Source: Dactylorhiza incarnata (taxonomy: Eukaryota; Streptophyta; Magnoliopsida; Asparagales; Orchidaceae). Taken from it: DNA of 64,000 bases. Made by a program: the position numbers and the translations under genes. The notes under the pieces were generated by a model. It ran no database searches. It was not told the DNA's origin and saw only the letters and a list, made by a program, of their open reading frames with translations. Where the stretch lies: contig JAWHQI010000520.1 of assembly GCA_033032865.1 (NCBI GenBank), positions 744,001 through 808,000 of the forward strand. The letters run 5' to 3'. Each line of letters opens with the position of its first letter. Position 1 is the first letter of the stretch. This document shows, piece by piece, positions 9,991 to 22,100 of the stretch.

Positions 9991-11445
9991 GAAAACGTTG
10001 AAAAAGGGAAAGACATCATTCTTGTTTTTCATTAAGTAGACCCACGTACAACGAGAAAAGCAATCGATAAAAGTAACAAACCAGTGGAAACCCGAAATAG
10101 AGGCAATAGGGCAAGGACCCCAAACATCAGTATGAACCACAACAAAAGTAGAAGAACTAGGAGTGGACACATGATTAAGAGAAGCACGGTGATGTTTACC
10201 AAGACCACACACATCACATTTAAAAGTATTCAAAGATACATTTGACATATTCAGAAATAAAAGATGCATAGTAGATGGAGAAGGATGGCCCAGGCGGCAG
10301 TGCCAGGAGTCCACAGAGATCTGAACAGCAGAAAGAGCCTCCGAAGGTGAAGCAGAGCTGGAGGGGTCGAACAGGTAGAAGCCATCCCGCAGTCTACCAG
10401 AGCCAATCACCGCCCCCCTCTTCAGGTCCTGAAAGACACAGGAGGAGGGGAAAAAGGTTACAGAGCAATTCATGGAATTAGTAATGTGACTAATAGAAAG
10501 TAGGTTGCGGGTAAACTTAGAAACATGAAGCACCGAAGAAAGGGTAAGGGAGGAGCAAGGGATGGACCCTTTCCCGGCAATGGCAGACAAGGAGTCATCA
10601 ACAATGCTCACTTTGTCCCTACCAGACAAAGGGGTATAAGATACAAAACCTGTAGCAGAGCCGATCATATGGTCTGTGGCGCCAGAAACAATGATCCACT
10701 GGGTGGGAGAGCAAGCGGAGGCAGAGTGAGCACCTGGAGTCCCCTGGTGGGCATATGAAGAGCTAGCAGACTTAGATGAGTGGCCAAGCATGAAACGATG
10801 GAAGGCTTGAATCTCCTCAGCGGAAAGAGCTGAAGTAACCTCAGGGGCAACAGATCCTTCATAAGAAGCAGGATCATCAACAACATCAGAGAGATGAGCC
10901 GAGCGAGACGGAGCAGACCGACCCAGAGTGCGCCCAAATCCACGGCCACCACGAGGGGTAGGTCCACCGCAAGGAGGAGGAAAGCCATGAAGCTTGAAAC
11001 AAGTGTCCTGAGTATGACGTGCTTTTCCGCAATAATCGCACGTCAAATTGTCCTTGTCCATAGGTTTAGACCTTGTGTCCCGGATAGAGCGACCACCGGG
11101 ATTGAACCGAGCAGCAAGAGCAGAGCCTTCAGCAACAGTATCTGGTAGACGAATTTGTCGGCGATCATATTCTTGTTGAACCAAACTAAATACCTCAGGT
11201 AAGGAAGGCAGAGGAGAACAACCAAGAATCTGAACACTGATGGGATCGAGGTCACGGTGGAGACCATGTAGAAACTCGAAGATCCGATTGCGTTCCTCCC
11301 GGGCACGGACCAGCACTTCATCCTCAGGGGAGACAAGAGTAAGTGCGTCAAAGTGGTCATACTCCTGGTAAAGCTGGGTAAACTCCAGGTAATAAGCAGC
11401 GGGAGGCCGATCCCCTTGGCGCAAGAGGAAAATCCGTCGCCGCAA
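9990..11445 (-). pseudogene. Copia gag C-half, protease and integrase N-half
   Basis: One minus frame contains the gag end (PPAAYYLEFTQLYQEYDHFD), a zinc knuckle CDYCGKARHTQDTC (CX2CX4HX4C), the protease region (WIIVSGATDHMIGSATGF near 10690), the GAG-pre-integrase HCRLGHPS with CX2C, and the integrase start VVHTDVWGPCP and FVTFIDCFSRCTWVY. The protease catalytic triplet reads V-S-G instead of the usual D-S-G, so the enzyme should be inactive. The frame is lost near 9990. Confidence 0.9.
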
Positions 11446-11874
11446 TTGGAAGATCTGAGCGGCATTCCCGCGACAGGAGTAGGTAATCTCGGCTCATTTC
11501 CAAATGTCGGCTGCCGAATCCAGAAATAGATAGTTGCGGGCAATAGACTCCTGCATAGAGTTGGTCAGCCAAGACATCACCAAGGAGTTCTCGGATTCCC
11601 ATTGGGGCCAATCCGGAGAGGTAGCAGTGGGAGCCCTAGTAGTGCCATTGATGTAGCCAAATAGACGGCGACTCTTGAGGGCCAGAGTAACGGAGCGAGC
11701 CCATGGAAGATAATTAGTGTCATCCAACTTAATAGTAGTAATTTGAGGAGTCCCGTGATCATGGTTGGCACGAAGAGATCCAGTAGAAGGCAGAGGATCA
11801 TGAGGGGCACTCCCACCGGAGGAGACATCTGGAGACTTACTACTTCCTGGCATAGCAAGCGAGGAAAACAACAC
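11446..11874 (-). pseudogene. Copia gag N-terminus
   Basis: Encodes the UBN2-type gag start (TTIKLDDTNYLPWARSVTLA near 11730, YINGTTRAP, SLVMSWLTNSM). The likely start is the MPGSSKSPDVSSGG methionine near 11853. A single TGA right after ADIWK near 11493 interrupts an otherwise continuous frame into the next gag segment, so the defect here is one in-frame stop rather than a shift. Confidence 0.85.
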
Positions 11875-12199
11875 AAATCCGGGTGCCTAGAGACGAGAAA
11901 TTTCACTCATAGAAAGAGGAGATGCGTCGGTGGAACACAATACGCAATAAGAGACGGATACATTCCCATTAGAAGGAAGAACGGGCGCCGGAAGAGCAAT
12001 CACGGACTCAAGCCTGCATAGATCCGGCGCCGAGAGAGGCTCAAACAACCATGCGAAGAGGGCTGAACCGACGGGCGAGAGAGGAAGGCGACGGGACCGG
12101 TGCTGAAGCTAGCCGACTAGGTCTGGCCGACTGGAAGAAGGCGCTGGAGATGCTAGATGAAGACGGGAGAGACACGGGAGGCGCAAAGCAGGAGACGCT

Positions 12200-12625
12200 G
12201 GAAGACCGACGGGATCCCGGAGGGGTTGAGCTCGCGGCCCTTCTTGCACTACAACGATTCCTGCTTCCGACCATGTTTGATGGGCGTGGTGCCATCTTTG
12301 AAGGGGCCTGCTGCAACCTGATTGAGTTCTGCTCCAAAAGCATGTCCAAGGGTCAATGGCAGGCGACAGCTGAGGGGGACGGTGATTTCTCCTTCCTTAG
12401 TGCCTTTGCACAGATTCGGTTCCAGTTTGTGCCGCGCGAGGCTAACCGCGTGGCAGATTTTTGTGTTTGTTTTGTTGTCTCTTCCTCCTTTTGGACTAGC
12501 ATGGTCGACGCTCCTGCAGAATTTGCGGAGTTGTTTACATCCGATGTGGATGACATCTTGTAATAGCTGTAGCTTTTCCTTTCTTTTCTAATGCAAATGC
12601 AGTCTTTCAAGGAAGACCGACGGGA
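12200..12625 (+). mobile_element. 5'-truncated LINE insertion with 15-bp target duplication
   Basis: The 15-mer GGAAGACCGACGGGA occurs at 12200-12214 and 12611-12625. It brackets a 396-bp insert whose composition differs sharply from the surrounding purine-rich copia leader. The insert holds the 3' end of an RNase H-type reading frame plus a short 3' UTR, as expected from target-primed reverse transcription with 5' truncation. No poly(A) tail remains, which is unusual and leaves room for another mechanism of gene-fragment capture. Confidence 0.7.
12215..12561 (+). pseudogene. RVT_3-type RNase H fragment (L1 LINE C-terminus)
   Basis: The frame reads ELAALLALQRFLL, then LIEFCSKSMSKGQWQA and IRFQFVPREANRVADFCVCF, and ends in TAA at 12560-12562. 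The VPREANRVADF motif is the hallmark of the RNase H-like domain found at the end of plant L1 LINE ORF2 and in related host proteins. The N-terminal catalytic half is missing. It lies antisense to the copia element. Confidence 0.75.
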
Positions 12626-12811
12626 GGCGAAGCTAGCCGACTGGAAGAAGAGTGACGTGCGGAGCTAGACTCGCTGACGGGGAGAAGCAGACGCACTCGC
12701 CGACGCTAGACACGCTGGACTCGCTGACGGAAGAAGCAGACGCGCTCGCCGACTGGAGGATGCCGACGGGAGAAGAGACGCGCTCGCAGACGGGAGATTA
12801 GGTCACGCCAG

Positions 12812-12823
12812 ACTCTGATACCA
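12812..12823 (-). other. Primer-binding site of copia element
   Basis: ACTCTGATACCA, complement of TGGTATCAGAGT, matches the initiator tRNA-Met site at 11 of 12 positions and abuts the 5' LTR. Confidence 0.9.
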
Positions 12824-12950
12824 TGTTGGAGAAAAGCTCAATAATAATCATAAGCGTGAAGGGGTTCTCTCCTATATATAGGAGAGAAATACAAGGCTAA
12901 ATAATAAAGCAAAGAAATAATTCCTAAGAAATAATTCCTATATTCCAACA
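12824..12950 (-). repeat. 5' LTR of copia element
   Basis: 127-bp copy of 5764-5890, followed by AAGAC. It contains a TATATATAGG motif that could be the promoter TATA box. Confidence 0.95.
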
Positions 12951-13254
12951 AAGACAATTAACATACTAAGTGTATATGTCCAACTAATACTCTCACCTAC
13001 TTTGGCTAATTTGTTCCCTCTTGTCACCTATTTCCATTGAGGTTTTTCATTAAAAATACAGAATGTTAAAAATATACAATAAAAATTGCTTTCCTTATAT
13101 TAATAAGTTTACAGATATTAATAAGCTAACAAATAAAACATACCAGAAGGGTATTAATAAGCTCACATTAATTTGAATCAAAGAATTGAGAGAAGATACA
13201 AATTTGATTTCACAATCAAAAAGAAATATACCAACAGAGATCAGCTTCACACAG

Positions 13255-13560
13255 CAGGAGTCGTCGGCGTCGAAGAGGAGACATCGAGGAGCAGGTGACA
13301 TCGACGATACGGCTAGGAGCAAGCAGAAGTCGTCGATGTTGAAGAGGAGTCGAGGAGCAGAAGGCGTCGAGGATGTGTTTAGGAGCAAGTAGAAGTAGTC
13401 AGTGTCGAAGAGGAGGAGGCATCGAGGATGCGGCTAGGAGCAGACAGGAGTTGTTGGCGTCGAAGAGGACGAGACCTCGAGGAGCGGGAGGCGTCGAGAT
13501 TAGATTTTGAGAGGTGTCAAGGAGCAGGAGGCGTCGGGATTGGGTTTCGAGGAGAAGGTG
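13255..13560. repeat. Purine-rich degenerate tandem repeat
   Basis: Repeated blocks around GTCGAAGAGGAG, ATCGAGGAGCAGG and GGCGTCGAGGA lie inside the hAT-like element. Open frames across it are repeat artefacts. Confidence 0.7.
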
Positions 13561-13766
13561 TTGAGATATTAGTGTCTTTCCGCTATTTAATTGACATGAA
13601 ACATGTAACCCACAAGCGGGATATGCGTCTCAGCCTTTTTTATTTTTTTAATTAAATTTTAATCTGGGGAGGTCTCGGAAACCCATTTCTGAATGTTTAC
13701 CATCCCCGATACGCGTTCGAGTCGACGGTATGCCATTTTAAGTATCTGTGCTACATAGATATCTAG

Positions 13767-15453
13767 TGGTCTGACTCCACGAAACCCGGTGCTGATACTT
13801 GGTTATCTTTGTTTCTTAGTTTGTTTGTGTTGTCCGCCCCTCCTTTCCATCCCACAACCCCAGCCGCATCCCCTATCGGCAACCGGGCACCCTAAACCTC
13901 CTTCCAAGCAGCCATCCGATCATTCCCCAGCCACATCCCTCCCTGTCAAGCCCTCCTGCACCTTGTGGCTGCAACTACAGCAGCCTCCAGCCCTCATCCA
14001 TGTTGTTTCACCACCCAAAGGCCCCCTCTAGCACCCCCCAACGGCAGCCTCCGGACCCACAGCTCCCTTTCCAGGGTTCCCCCTCCATAACCCCTTCCAG
14101 CATCCACAGACCCCACCACCCTCCAAATCACTGTCCAGGTTGTATACAACCCCTTCCACCCCTGGACAGCCCTACCTTACCTCCAAAACAGCATCCCAAC
14201 ATGTCCTTCCTCAAACAGACACCACCACCCCTAACAGCCCAAACCCCTCGTATACAATCCCCATACCAACATCCCCACTGATGGGACAGCCACCACTGTA
14301 TCTTCAACCATCGGATCTCCGAGCTCTCGCCTACGGTCCTCTTATTTGTGAGTATTTATTGTTCGGCTTCATTATTTTCTTTATTATTGTATGATTTGGA
14401 TATTTATATGATTATGGATTGCATGCTCTCGTGGTTTATTCATTCATGATTAATCTAGGCTTGCAAAACTTTTATCGCTTGTGTATATTAGATTTTAGCC
14501 CACCAAACAAAAGAAAACCTAACTTGCTTGCTTTAAAATTATTTGCAAGTTGTTTGTGATAATTACATCAGATTTATGCTTTTATTATTACCTGCAATTA
14601 ATTGTCAGACTTCCTTTGCATACACACTTCTTTCTAGGGTTAGATAAGATTTATTTCTCCGGTACCGCACCTTAGGGTTGCATTTGCTTAAAGTTCAATC
14701 TCACGGTCTACCCTACATCATAAATATTGCAGTTACTAAGTCATGATAAGTAACAATTTTTACTTAATAGAGCAATTGATGTAAATCTTTCAGAGAGATT
14801 CTAGTAAATAAGCTTGTTGAGGGAAACATTAGATCACTGTGTAGGTTATGAGGGAAAAAAATTAAGGTGGATGTCTGACATCAAGGAATTGTTGCCAGCC
14901 AATTCCAGATCAGTGTGTATTTGTGGATGTATCAAATTAGATACAACCATATAATATGGATGTGCATGAGTATGTGAATGATTGGGTCTTATTCCACATT
15001 TTTGTATCTTCCTGTTCCATATGATGTAAATTCTTCGTAAACATTCTATTAAATATCACAAGCCAAAAAAAAGCAACAAAATTAACTATATTTTAACCAA
15101 TTATTGGCCACTTTATTTTTCTATTGAACTCTCCTTGGCAAGGTACCAAGAAGAGATCACAAAGAGACAGCCGGCAGCACTTGCTAACATGAATAATAAT
15201 AAAAACTAAAAAAAAAACATAGTCAGCACAACAGCATACAGTGAGGAGCGCAATGTACTTTTAAGCTATCAACATCAACAGAAAATTCACCAGAAAGTAT
15301 GATGAATTCAGTGATTTCTTCTGAATAACACTATAAAAAATCCATAATGAAATCACATTCAGACAATGGAATTGAAAAAAAAAATCACAACTCTGGAAAT
15401 GTTTGCAAAATAATAAGTGGTCCAGATCAACTGTGAAATAAAATCAAATTTAC
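13767..15453. other. Non-coding: C-rich block then AT-rich DNA
   Basis: 13830-14300 is strongly C-rich and encodes only low-complexity Pro/Ser frames. 14340-15440 is AT-rich without a gene. A similar C-rich to AT-rich succession lies at 28090-29400, suggesting related LTR or UTR remnants. The MED33 exon expected downstream of 15454 was looked for on the minus strand here and was not found. Confidence 0.4.
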
Positions 15454-16123
15454 CTGTTGCCAGTTCTCGTGGGAACAGTTTATCATGTGAACATGCGCTT
15501 AGAGCAGCATCAACAACAAAAGGAACAGCTTCCATAATGTCCCATGCAGGTAACATTGGCCTAGCATAATAATCCTCACTTCCAGGCCCAGAAGAATTGC
15601 TTAAGCTACTTCCAGATATTCCAGGGCCAGCTGACTGGCCATGCCCTCTACTAATCTTCCTAAACATCATGTTTAAAAGGCCATCAACATTTTGATGAAC
15701 TGGAGTTCCATGAACTAGACCAGAAAGAGTTGATGCTAAACATGCTTGATGTTGTCTGTACCAAACTTTCAACTTGGGGAAAGAATCGACAAAAATAGGC
15801 TGCGCCGATGTTATGCTCATTGTTGACAATCCATTGTTGCTATCATGTTTTCTCGTTGGATTGCAACACGAAAATAGACGCGCATTGCGCAACAACAGAA
15901 GGTATTCTGGAGTTAGCTGTGATCCAACAGGAGCTCCATCACCCATAATGCAATATTCTAGAGGAGGATGGTTGAACTTCCATAGTCTCAGTAGAAGAAT
16001 AAATGCATTTGAGAAGACAGAAAGAGCAGTGATTTCTTCACCAAATGTTGTCCATGTAATGTTAGGAACACAAGCCCCGAAAACCTCGCATATAGCCATC
16101 AATGCACCTGCAAGCTCTGGAAC
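15454..16123 (-). CDS. MED33: MED33 exon g (last one visible)
   Basis: 670 bp starting [16 protein letters not shown] after a CAAGGAA-like region ending in AG and ending ...PRELATG with donor GTAAAT. It contains [20 protein letters not shown] and [20 protein letters not shown]. It ends after the first base of a glycine codon. The next family segment (LKDLADFLPASLA-like) is absent down to 12951. Confidence 0.9.
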
Positions 16124-19100
16124 CTTCAAGGAAATGCATAAAAAAGAAACTCATATTCACTTATCATTTTTAGAAATGACATATATATAGATATACATAC
16201 ATATATATACATATATATTTATTTATTTATTTATTTATGTGAGTATCTATATATATATCTATCTATCTATATATATGTGTGTGTGTGTGTGTGTATAAAT
16301 ATAGGTATATATATACTTATATCTGTATACCAGAAGTCATGCAGAGGGCTATGCCGAATGGGCTCCGCCAATCCGTTAATGCATTGGATACACCGGGGCT
16401 CCGCCCGTGCGCACCCAATGTAGCGGTGCACGGACTCCGCCCGAGCGAGTAATTTGAAAATGAAGAAAAAGATACTTTGCAACATCATTTTAGAGATAAA
16501 AGTGATGAATAAAAAGCCTACAAAAGAAAAGAAAAGTCTAAATTTTTTAAATTTTATCTAATTCTTATAAAAGAAAAAAAAAACTAGTCTCTTTCCCCCC
16601 ACTCCGACCCCACCTTTCCCTTTTCCTGAGGCAGAAAGCAGCAAAGCAGCTGCCAAAGGGGTCACACGGCCCCCTCTTTAAAGTTTAGATATGAGTAATA
16701 TTATAGTACAGAGAAATCTTCTCCTAATAAATAATAATATACATTTATAAAATATACAAAACATCATATGAATTAAAATTATTTAAATAATTCCATGTCA
16801 TTTCGTTAGCAGAGCCGGGTGAGGAACATGCATTTATGGAAGTGTACTTTGATGATCTTATCTAATTCTTAAAAGTATTTTAATTTGTGTGTTCCTGAGT
16901 TTGACAATTAATTTAGAAGTATTTTATCTCTTCTTCAAAGTATTTATCTCTTCTTGAAAAGAGCAACCTCTCCACCCATTCCCCCTTTCTCCCCTAGCTA
17001 TATAAGTTGGCTCACGAGGTCTAGGAAATTTTTTCCTTTTCGACGTTCTCATTTTTCCCATTTCTCTCATGTAAAGATCACATGGCTCAAATGCTGTTGA
17101 TGGTCTAATAGGAGGATCGTGAACTCTTTTAAATATGTTCCCTTAGATATATAAGGTTACAAGTAAAGAAAGGCATTACCTACCAGACCATGATAAGAGA
17201 AAACTTGAACACAGTCCACAGATGATATTCCTGTAAGGACAACATTCATCATATGACCATGACTAATCAGATGACTATCATTTCCAGAATAATCAATCGG
17301 GACGGGTGGTGAGAGGAGCTTTACAACAAAGCGAACTGTGTGTTCCTAAGACATTGGAAATGAGAAAAAGGCAATCATAATCATATGAGAGAAACACTAG
17401 TTAACCCAAAAAGGGCAAAAATGACAAAGGTTTCATCAACTACCTGGATGCACCATCCACAAATAAGAGACGCTGAACAAATAATGTAGGCTGCGGATAC
17501 CTTCTCATCATCTGATCCATTGAATGCAATTTCAAAGATCTTTTCAAGTTCTGTTAAACTTCCAGAAATTATAATAGCTGATTTAGTAGCTTCAACCAGG
17601 AATTTCTTTCATTTAGAGACTAAATAAAAAGAGATTGTAGTTCAAAAAATAAAATATTGGATGATGAAGATTATAATTTTCACAGCATTTTAATTAAAAA
17701 AGCTTCTAGTTTATTAAAATAGTATCTTGATATTAAAATATGATATTATTAAAAAGAAAAGAAAAAACATGATTTCTGAAAATAGAAAGCATAACTTCTG
17801 ATTACTTATGGCATACACACCTTGAAGCGGGACTTTTGGACAAAGTATTTACCAGCAAAGGTGTTAAAGGAGCCCCCTTCATTAACGTGGACCACCCAGG
17901 AACCTGACCTGGTGAAGTATGAGGTATTGGTTTCATTTTTCCACTTACATAACCAGGCCAAAAGTAAGCTGATGTGTCGATTAATTTCCGTGAAATACAA
18001 GACTCGACAATCAAGTGCCACAGATTTCCAGCTGTAATTAGGATCAGGATAAGAATGCAAGCTTAAGCCATTAATATTAACTACTACAGTTAACTAATCA
18101 AATTTCTGTGAAATAACATACAGAAGCTAATTATAAAAATAAATAATAATAATAAACTTACAGAAGCTAATTGAATTGTCATTTATGTTGGTCCAATCAA
18201 AATATGCACTTCCAACAGGAAGTCCTGACAGAAACATCATAGCTTTTGCAGCAGCCTGATTGGCTGCAGAAATAACTGATGGTGGAGGAACTAACAAGCT
18301 ATCATAGTCACCAAGTTTTTGTAAACAGGTGACTAAATCTTGGCGACATTTTCCGCCTACTTCTTTTTCTTTCCATTGATTAGTCTGTTCAACTTCGTCA
18401 ACTAGATCAGGTTCTTCTTCCTCAATAATATCAGCAATTGCTAGTGTTGCGATCGAAAGCAAAATGCACAAACGCGAATCAAGCCGAGGTACAGGGCCCT
18501 CGTGAGGATCTCTTTCCTATTAACACACAAAAATAGAACATTAGCCTCGGTCTCCTAGGAAGTAATAATCAGTGCCACGATCGCTGAGCAAGAACATCTT
18601 ACTCTTTGGACAAGTCGAAGAGAAGCCATCCAAAGACCTAAGAAAGCATCATGCCAAGTGCTATCATTAACAGCTTTAAGAGTCTTCACTAAACCTGTAA
18701 TAAGCTTGTTGAGGGAAACATGTGGGTTTCATTCATAAGAGAGATCCACTATTTATAATAGAGGAGTGAATGCAATGTGTCCGTGATAAGAGTGCGGAAG
18801 ACCCCATCATCGGCAAGAGCTATGCAAGGGTGTACATGAGACGTGCACGGGACATTTTCCTTTTGAGAGGATGGGATGGACGACTTTACGATTTTATTAT
18901 TTCCGTTATTTCGTATTATGTACATTTTCCTTTTGAGAGGGGCTGTTTTCGCCCTTTGTATTGGACCCTCCTATATATATGGGGACGTGTCTTGCTTGGA
19001 CATATGTTTGTATTATCTTTGAGTTAATGAAATTGGAGGCGATACGACCCAGTGTATCCTCCTTGCCCTAATCGTAAGCTTGTAACAATTTGGTCCGGCT

Positions 19101-22100
19101 TGCCGGATTCGAACCAACGACCTAAGGATCCGCTGAGATCCGCGGATACCCCTGAGGATACGTTGAGATCGCCGGAATGGCCAACGACCTAAGGATTCGA
19201 AACTGGGAAACTGGGACTTGATCTCCTCCACCAGGTTCCCTTGGACGGAGACCGCGGATACCCCTGTCTGTAGAACAATTGGGTGATCCGAGGTCCGGTT
19301 CAGGGGAAGCCTGTGGGGTGTGGAAAACAGGGGTCCATGTCTGTCCAAGAGCCGTTGGAAGTCTGCGTGTGGAACGGACGGCGCCAGAGGGTCCTCCTGC
19401 CTCTCTCGCGCCGCGCCCTATTCCTCCTCGCTCGTCCACACGCCCCTCACCTCTGCTCGCCCGTTGCCTTTGCGTTCGCCGCGCCCTACCAATCCCGCTC
19501 TCCTCATCGGCTGCGTCCGTCTCCTTAACGATCCAGATCGCCTCGTCGCTTCGTTCCACTCTCCTCGGCTCTTATTGTGTCGTTTCTTCCGCGCGCCCGT
19601 CTTCTCCAAGCGGCGTCTGCGTATGCCCATGACGTGCTGCATGGCCCGTGACAAAGATACTCTTCCCTCGGTTGAGGGCCTTTCCGACCGCATAGATCAA
19701 GTCAATACCACTCTCTCCGACCTCCAAATTGCCGTCCGGGAGATCCACTTGCAACTTTCCAATCAGCCGGCCACTCCACCTCCGCCACCGGCCCATTCAG
19801 CCCCCTCTACCACCTCCACCGGCAGCGCCATTGGCCCGATGGGGTTTCTTCCGCCTCCAGGTGACCAATCGGCGCCCCACCTCTGCCGACTCGACCTTCC
19901 CGTGTTCGATGGCACTAATCCCATGAGTTGGTTGCTCGCACAGAGTAATACTTTGACCTCCAGGGGACCACCGAGGTCCAAAAGGAGCACCTCGCAATCA
20001 TCTACATGGAGAGCTCGGTCCTCCACTGGGTTTGTTGGTTGCGCCAATCCACTCCTACTATATCATGGGTGGCCCTCAAAGACAAACTACTTCGTTGTTA
20101 CGACACGCGCCATTCTAGAAACCGGTTTGAGCAACGTTCGTCAGACGGACTCAATTGATTCCTACATTGATGATTTCATTGAAGTGGCCACACATGTCCC
20201 AGGTTTGTCGACTGACCACTACTTGGACACTTTCTTTGTCGGCCTGCGGCCGCATATTCGGGCACGTCTACGAGTGCATGACCCGACTACGCTAATTCGA
20301 GCTATGGATCAAGCTCGTTACATCGAAGAGGATTTTGCAACCTTCCTCTATAGTTCATCCCACTGATCCGCCAACACCTTGTCCGCCCTCCGTCCGGGCT
20401 CGGTCAAGACTCCGACAGTTCCTCTTCGCCTTCCAGCAGAACCCTCTACTGCCCCGGGCCGGCCTCCTCAATGGCCTCCATCTACACCTCCTCGAGCCAA
20501 GATGTCGGTGCACAAGATCTCCCACCAGAAGTATTTGGACATCTGCAGCAAGGGTCTTTGTTTTCGCTGCAAAGAGTCTTACTCCCCTACTCATGACTGT
20601 CCGAACAGAGATTTCAAAATGCTCCTCGGGGGCGAGGATGAATACACGGTGTGGCCGACTTTGAGGCCTTGATGTTAGACGAGGACGACTTCGATGATAC
20701 CTTACCAGCTCTACTCCACCGACTAGAGGTCTCTTGCTACTCAGTGCGGAGCATGACTGGACCCTGTACCATGAAGTCGGCGGCTTTCCTCCGCGACCAC
20801 TCTGTGGTCCTGATGATCGACAGCGGAGCGAGCCACAACTTCATCACCCAAGCCCTCGTGACGGCGTTGCAGCTTCCGGTGATGCCAATTCCAGGCTTTC
20901 ATGTGTTCCTCGACGACGTCCACCGCGCTCAAACGGCAGGACGTTGCGTGGGGTTGCCCCTCACGATCAGTTCTTACTCCGGAACGACAAATTTCTACAT
21001 CTTTGGACTTGGGGGCCTTGACGCCATTCTCGATGTAGCCTGACTGCGCACGTTAGGTGACAGCCAACACAACTGGGATTGCCTCACCATGGTCTTTGAG
21101 ACATCTGGCGCCACCCACCGGCTGCAAGGGGACCCCTCCTTGGCCCGCTCTCCTGCTGACCGACGCTCCATTTGCGGACAGCCGACCCAGACTTCCGCGT
21201 CCTCCCGTGGCACATGGTGGCGGCGACCCCTCTGGCGTCGTCCGTTCCGCACGCAGACATCCAGCAACTCTTGGACAGACATGGACCTCTATTTTCCACA
21301 CCCCACGACTTCCCCCGAACCAGGCCTCAGTTCACTCCATAGTTCTACAGCAATGGGTATCCGTAGTCTCCATCAGTCCGTATCGTTACGGACATGATCA
21401 GAAGACCGCTATGGAGTTCATGGTCGCCAAGATGCTTACGGAGGGCATCATCCAACCGAGTGCAAGCCCATTCTCCAGGCCGGTGCTCCTAGAACGAAAC
21501 AAGGATGGCAGCTGGAGATTTTGTGTGGACTATCGGGAGCTGAACAAGCTCACGATCCCCGACAAGTAGCCGATCCCCCTCATACAGGAGCTGTTGGAAG
21601 AACTACAAGGAGCAACTTACTTCTCCAAGCTGGATCTATGCTCGAGCTACCATCAGATCCGAGTCCGGGCCAAGGACGTGCCCAAGACGGCATTCCATGA
21701 TGGCCACTACGAGTTCCTCGTCATGCCTTTCAGCCTGACTAACGCCCCAGCCACGTTCCAGTCCACTATGAATGATATATTCTGAGCGCACCTAGGTAAG
21801 TTCGTTTTTTTTATGATATAATGGTCTACAACACTTCTTGGCAACTCCACCTAGACCATTTGGCCACCGTGCTTCAATTGCTATGGGATCACCAGTTCGT
21901 GGCCCACCACAAGAAGTGTCTACGGTCAAGCGTAGATCGAATATTTGGGACACATCATCTCGGCCGCGGGGCTGGCAATAGACCCCGCCAAGGTTGACGT
22001 TGTCCTACAGTGGGCAACTCAGACGAGCATCAGAGCAGTGCGCGGATTCTTGGTTCTCACAGGATACTACCACCACTTCATCTGCAATTATGGGGCGTTG

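Larger units (their letters stand above)
5764..12950 (-). mobile_element. Ty1/copia retrotransposon
   Basis: Two 127-bp LTRs (5764-5890, 12824-12950) differ at about 4 positions by eye. They are flanked by the 5-bp duplication AAGAC (5759-5763, 12951-12955). Orientation is minus: primer site at 12812-12823, gag near 11850, then protease, integrase, RT and RNase H, and a polypurine tract next to 5890. The body is interrupted by a TRIM (6902-8584) in RT and a LINE 3' end in the leader. A stop, a frameshift and a mutated protease make it defective. Domain order IN before RT establishes Ty1/copia. Confidence 0.95.
5628..13758. mobile_element. hAT-like MITE split by a copia insertion
   Basis: Outer ends are imperfect terminal inverted repeats: CTATGTAGTAC at 5628 and GTGCTACATAG ending at 13758. 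The flanking octamers ATCTCTCG (5620-5627) and ATATCTAG (13759-13766) match at 6 of 8 bases, as expected for an aged 8-bp hAT duplication. Without the copia insert the element is about 0.94 kb, with G-rich subterminal motifs at 5640-5690 and a purine-rich GTCGAAGAGGAG-type repeat at 13255-13560. No transposase is present, so it would move only with help from a source element. Confidence 0.6.

Noticed and set aside
13789..14394. Pro/Ser-rich frames that could suggest a structural protein
   Set aside because: Low-complexity C-rich DNA, overlapping frames, no start context or conserved motif.
16330..16445. GC-rich repeat island as a small RNA gene
   Set aside because: It has short repeated GGCTCCGCC motifs but no promoter boxes or stable conserved fold that could be supported.
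19091..19116. tRNA gene fragment
   Set aside because: Only the 3' end complement is present and it sits exactly after an LTR, so it is a primer-binding site.
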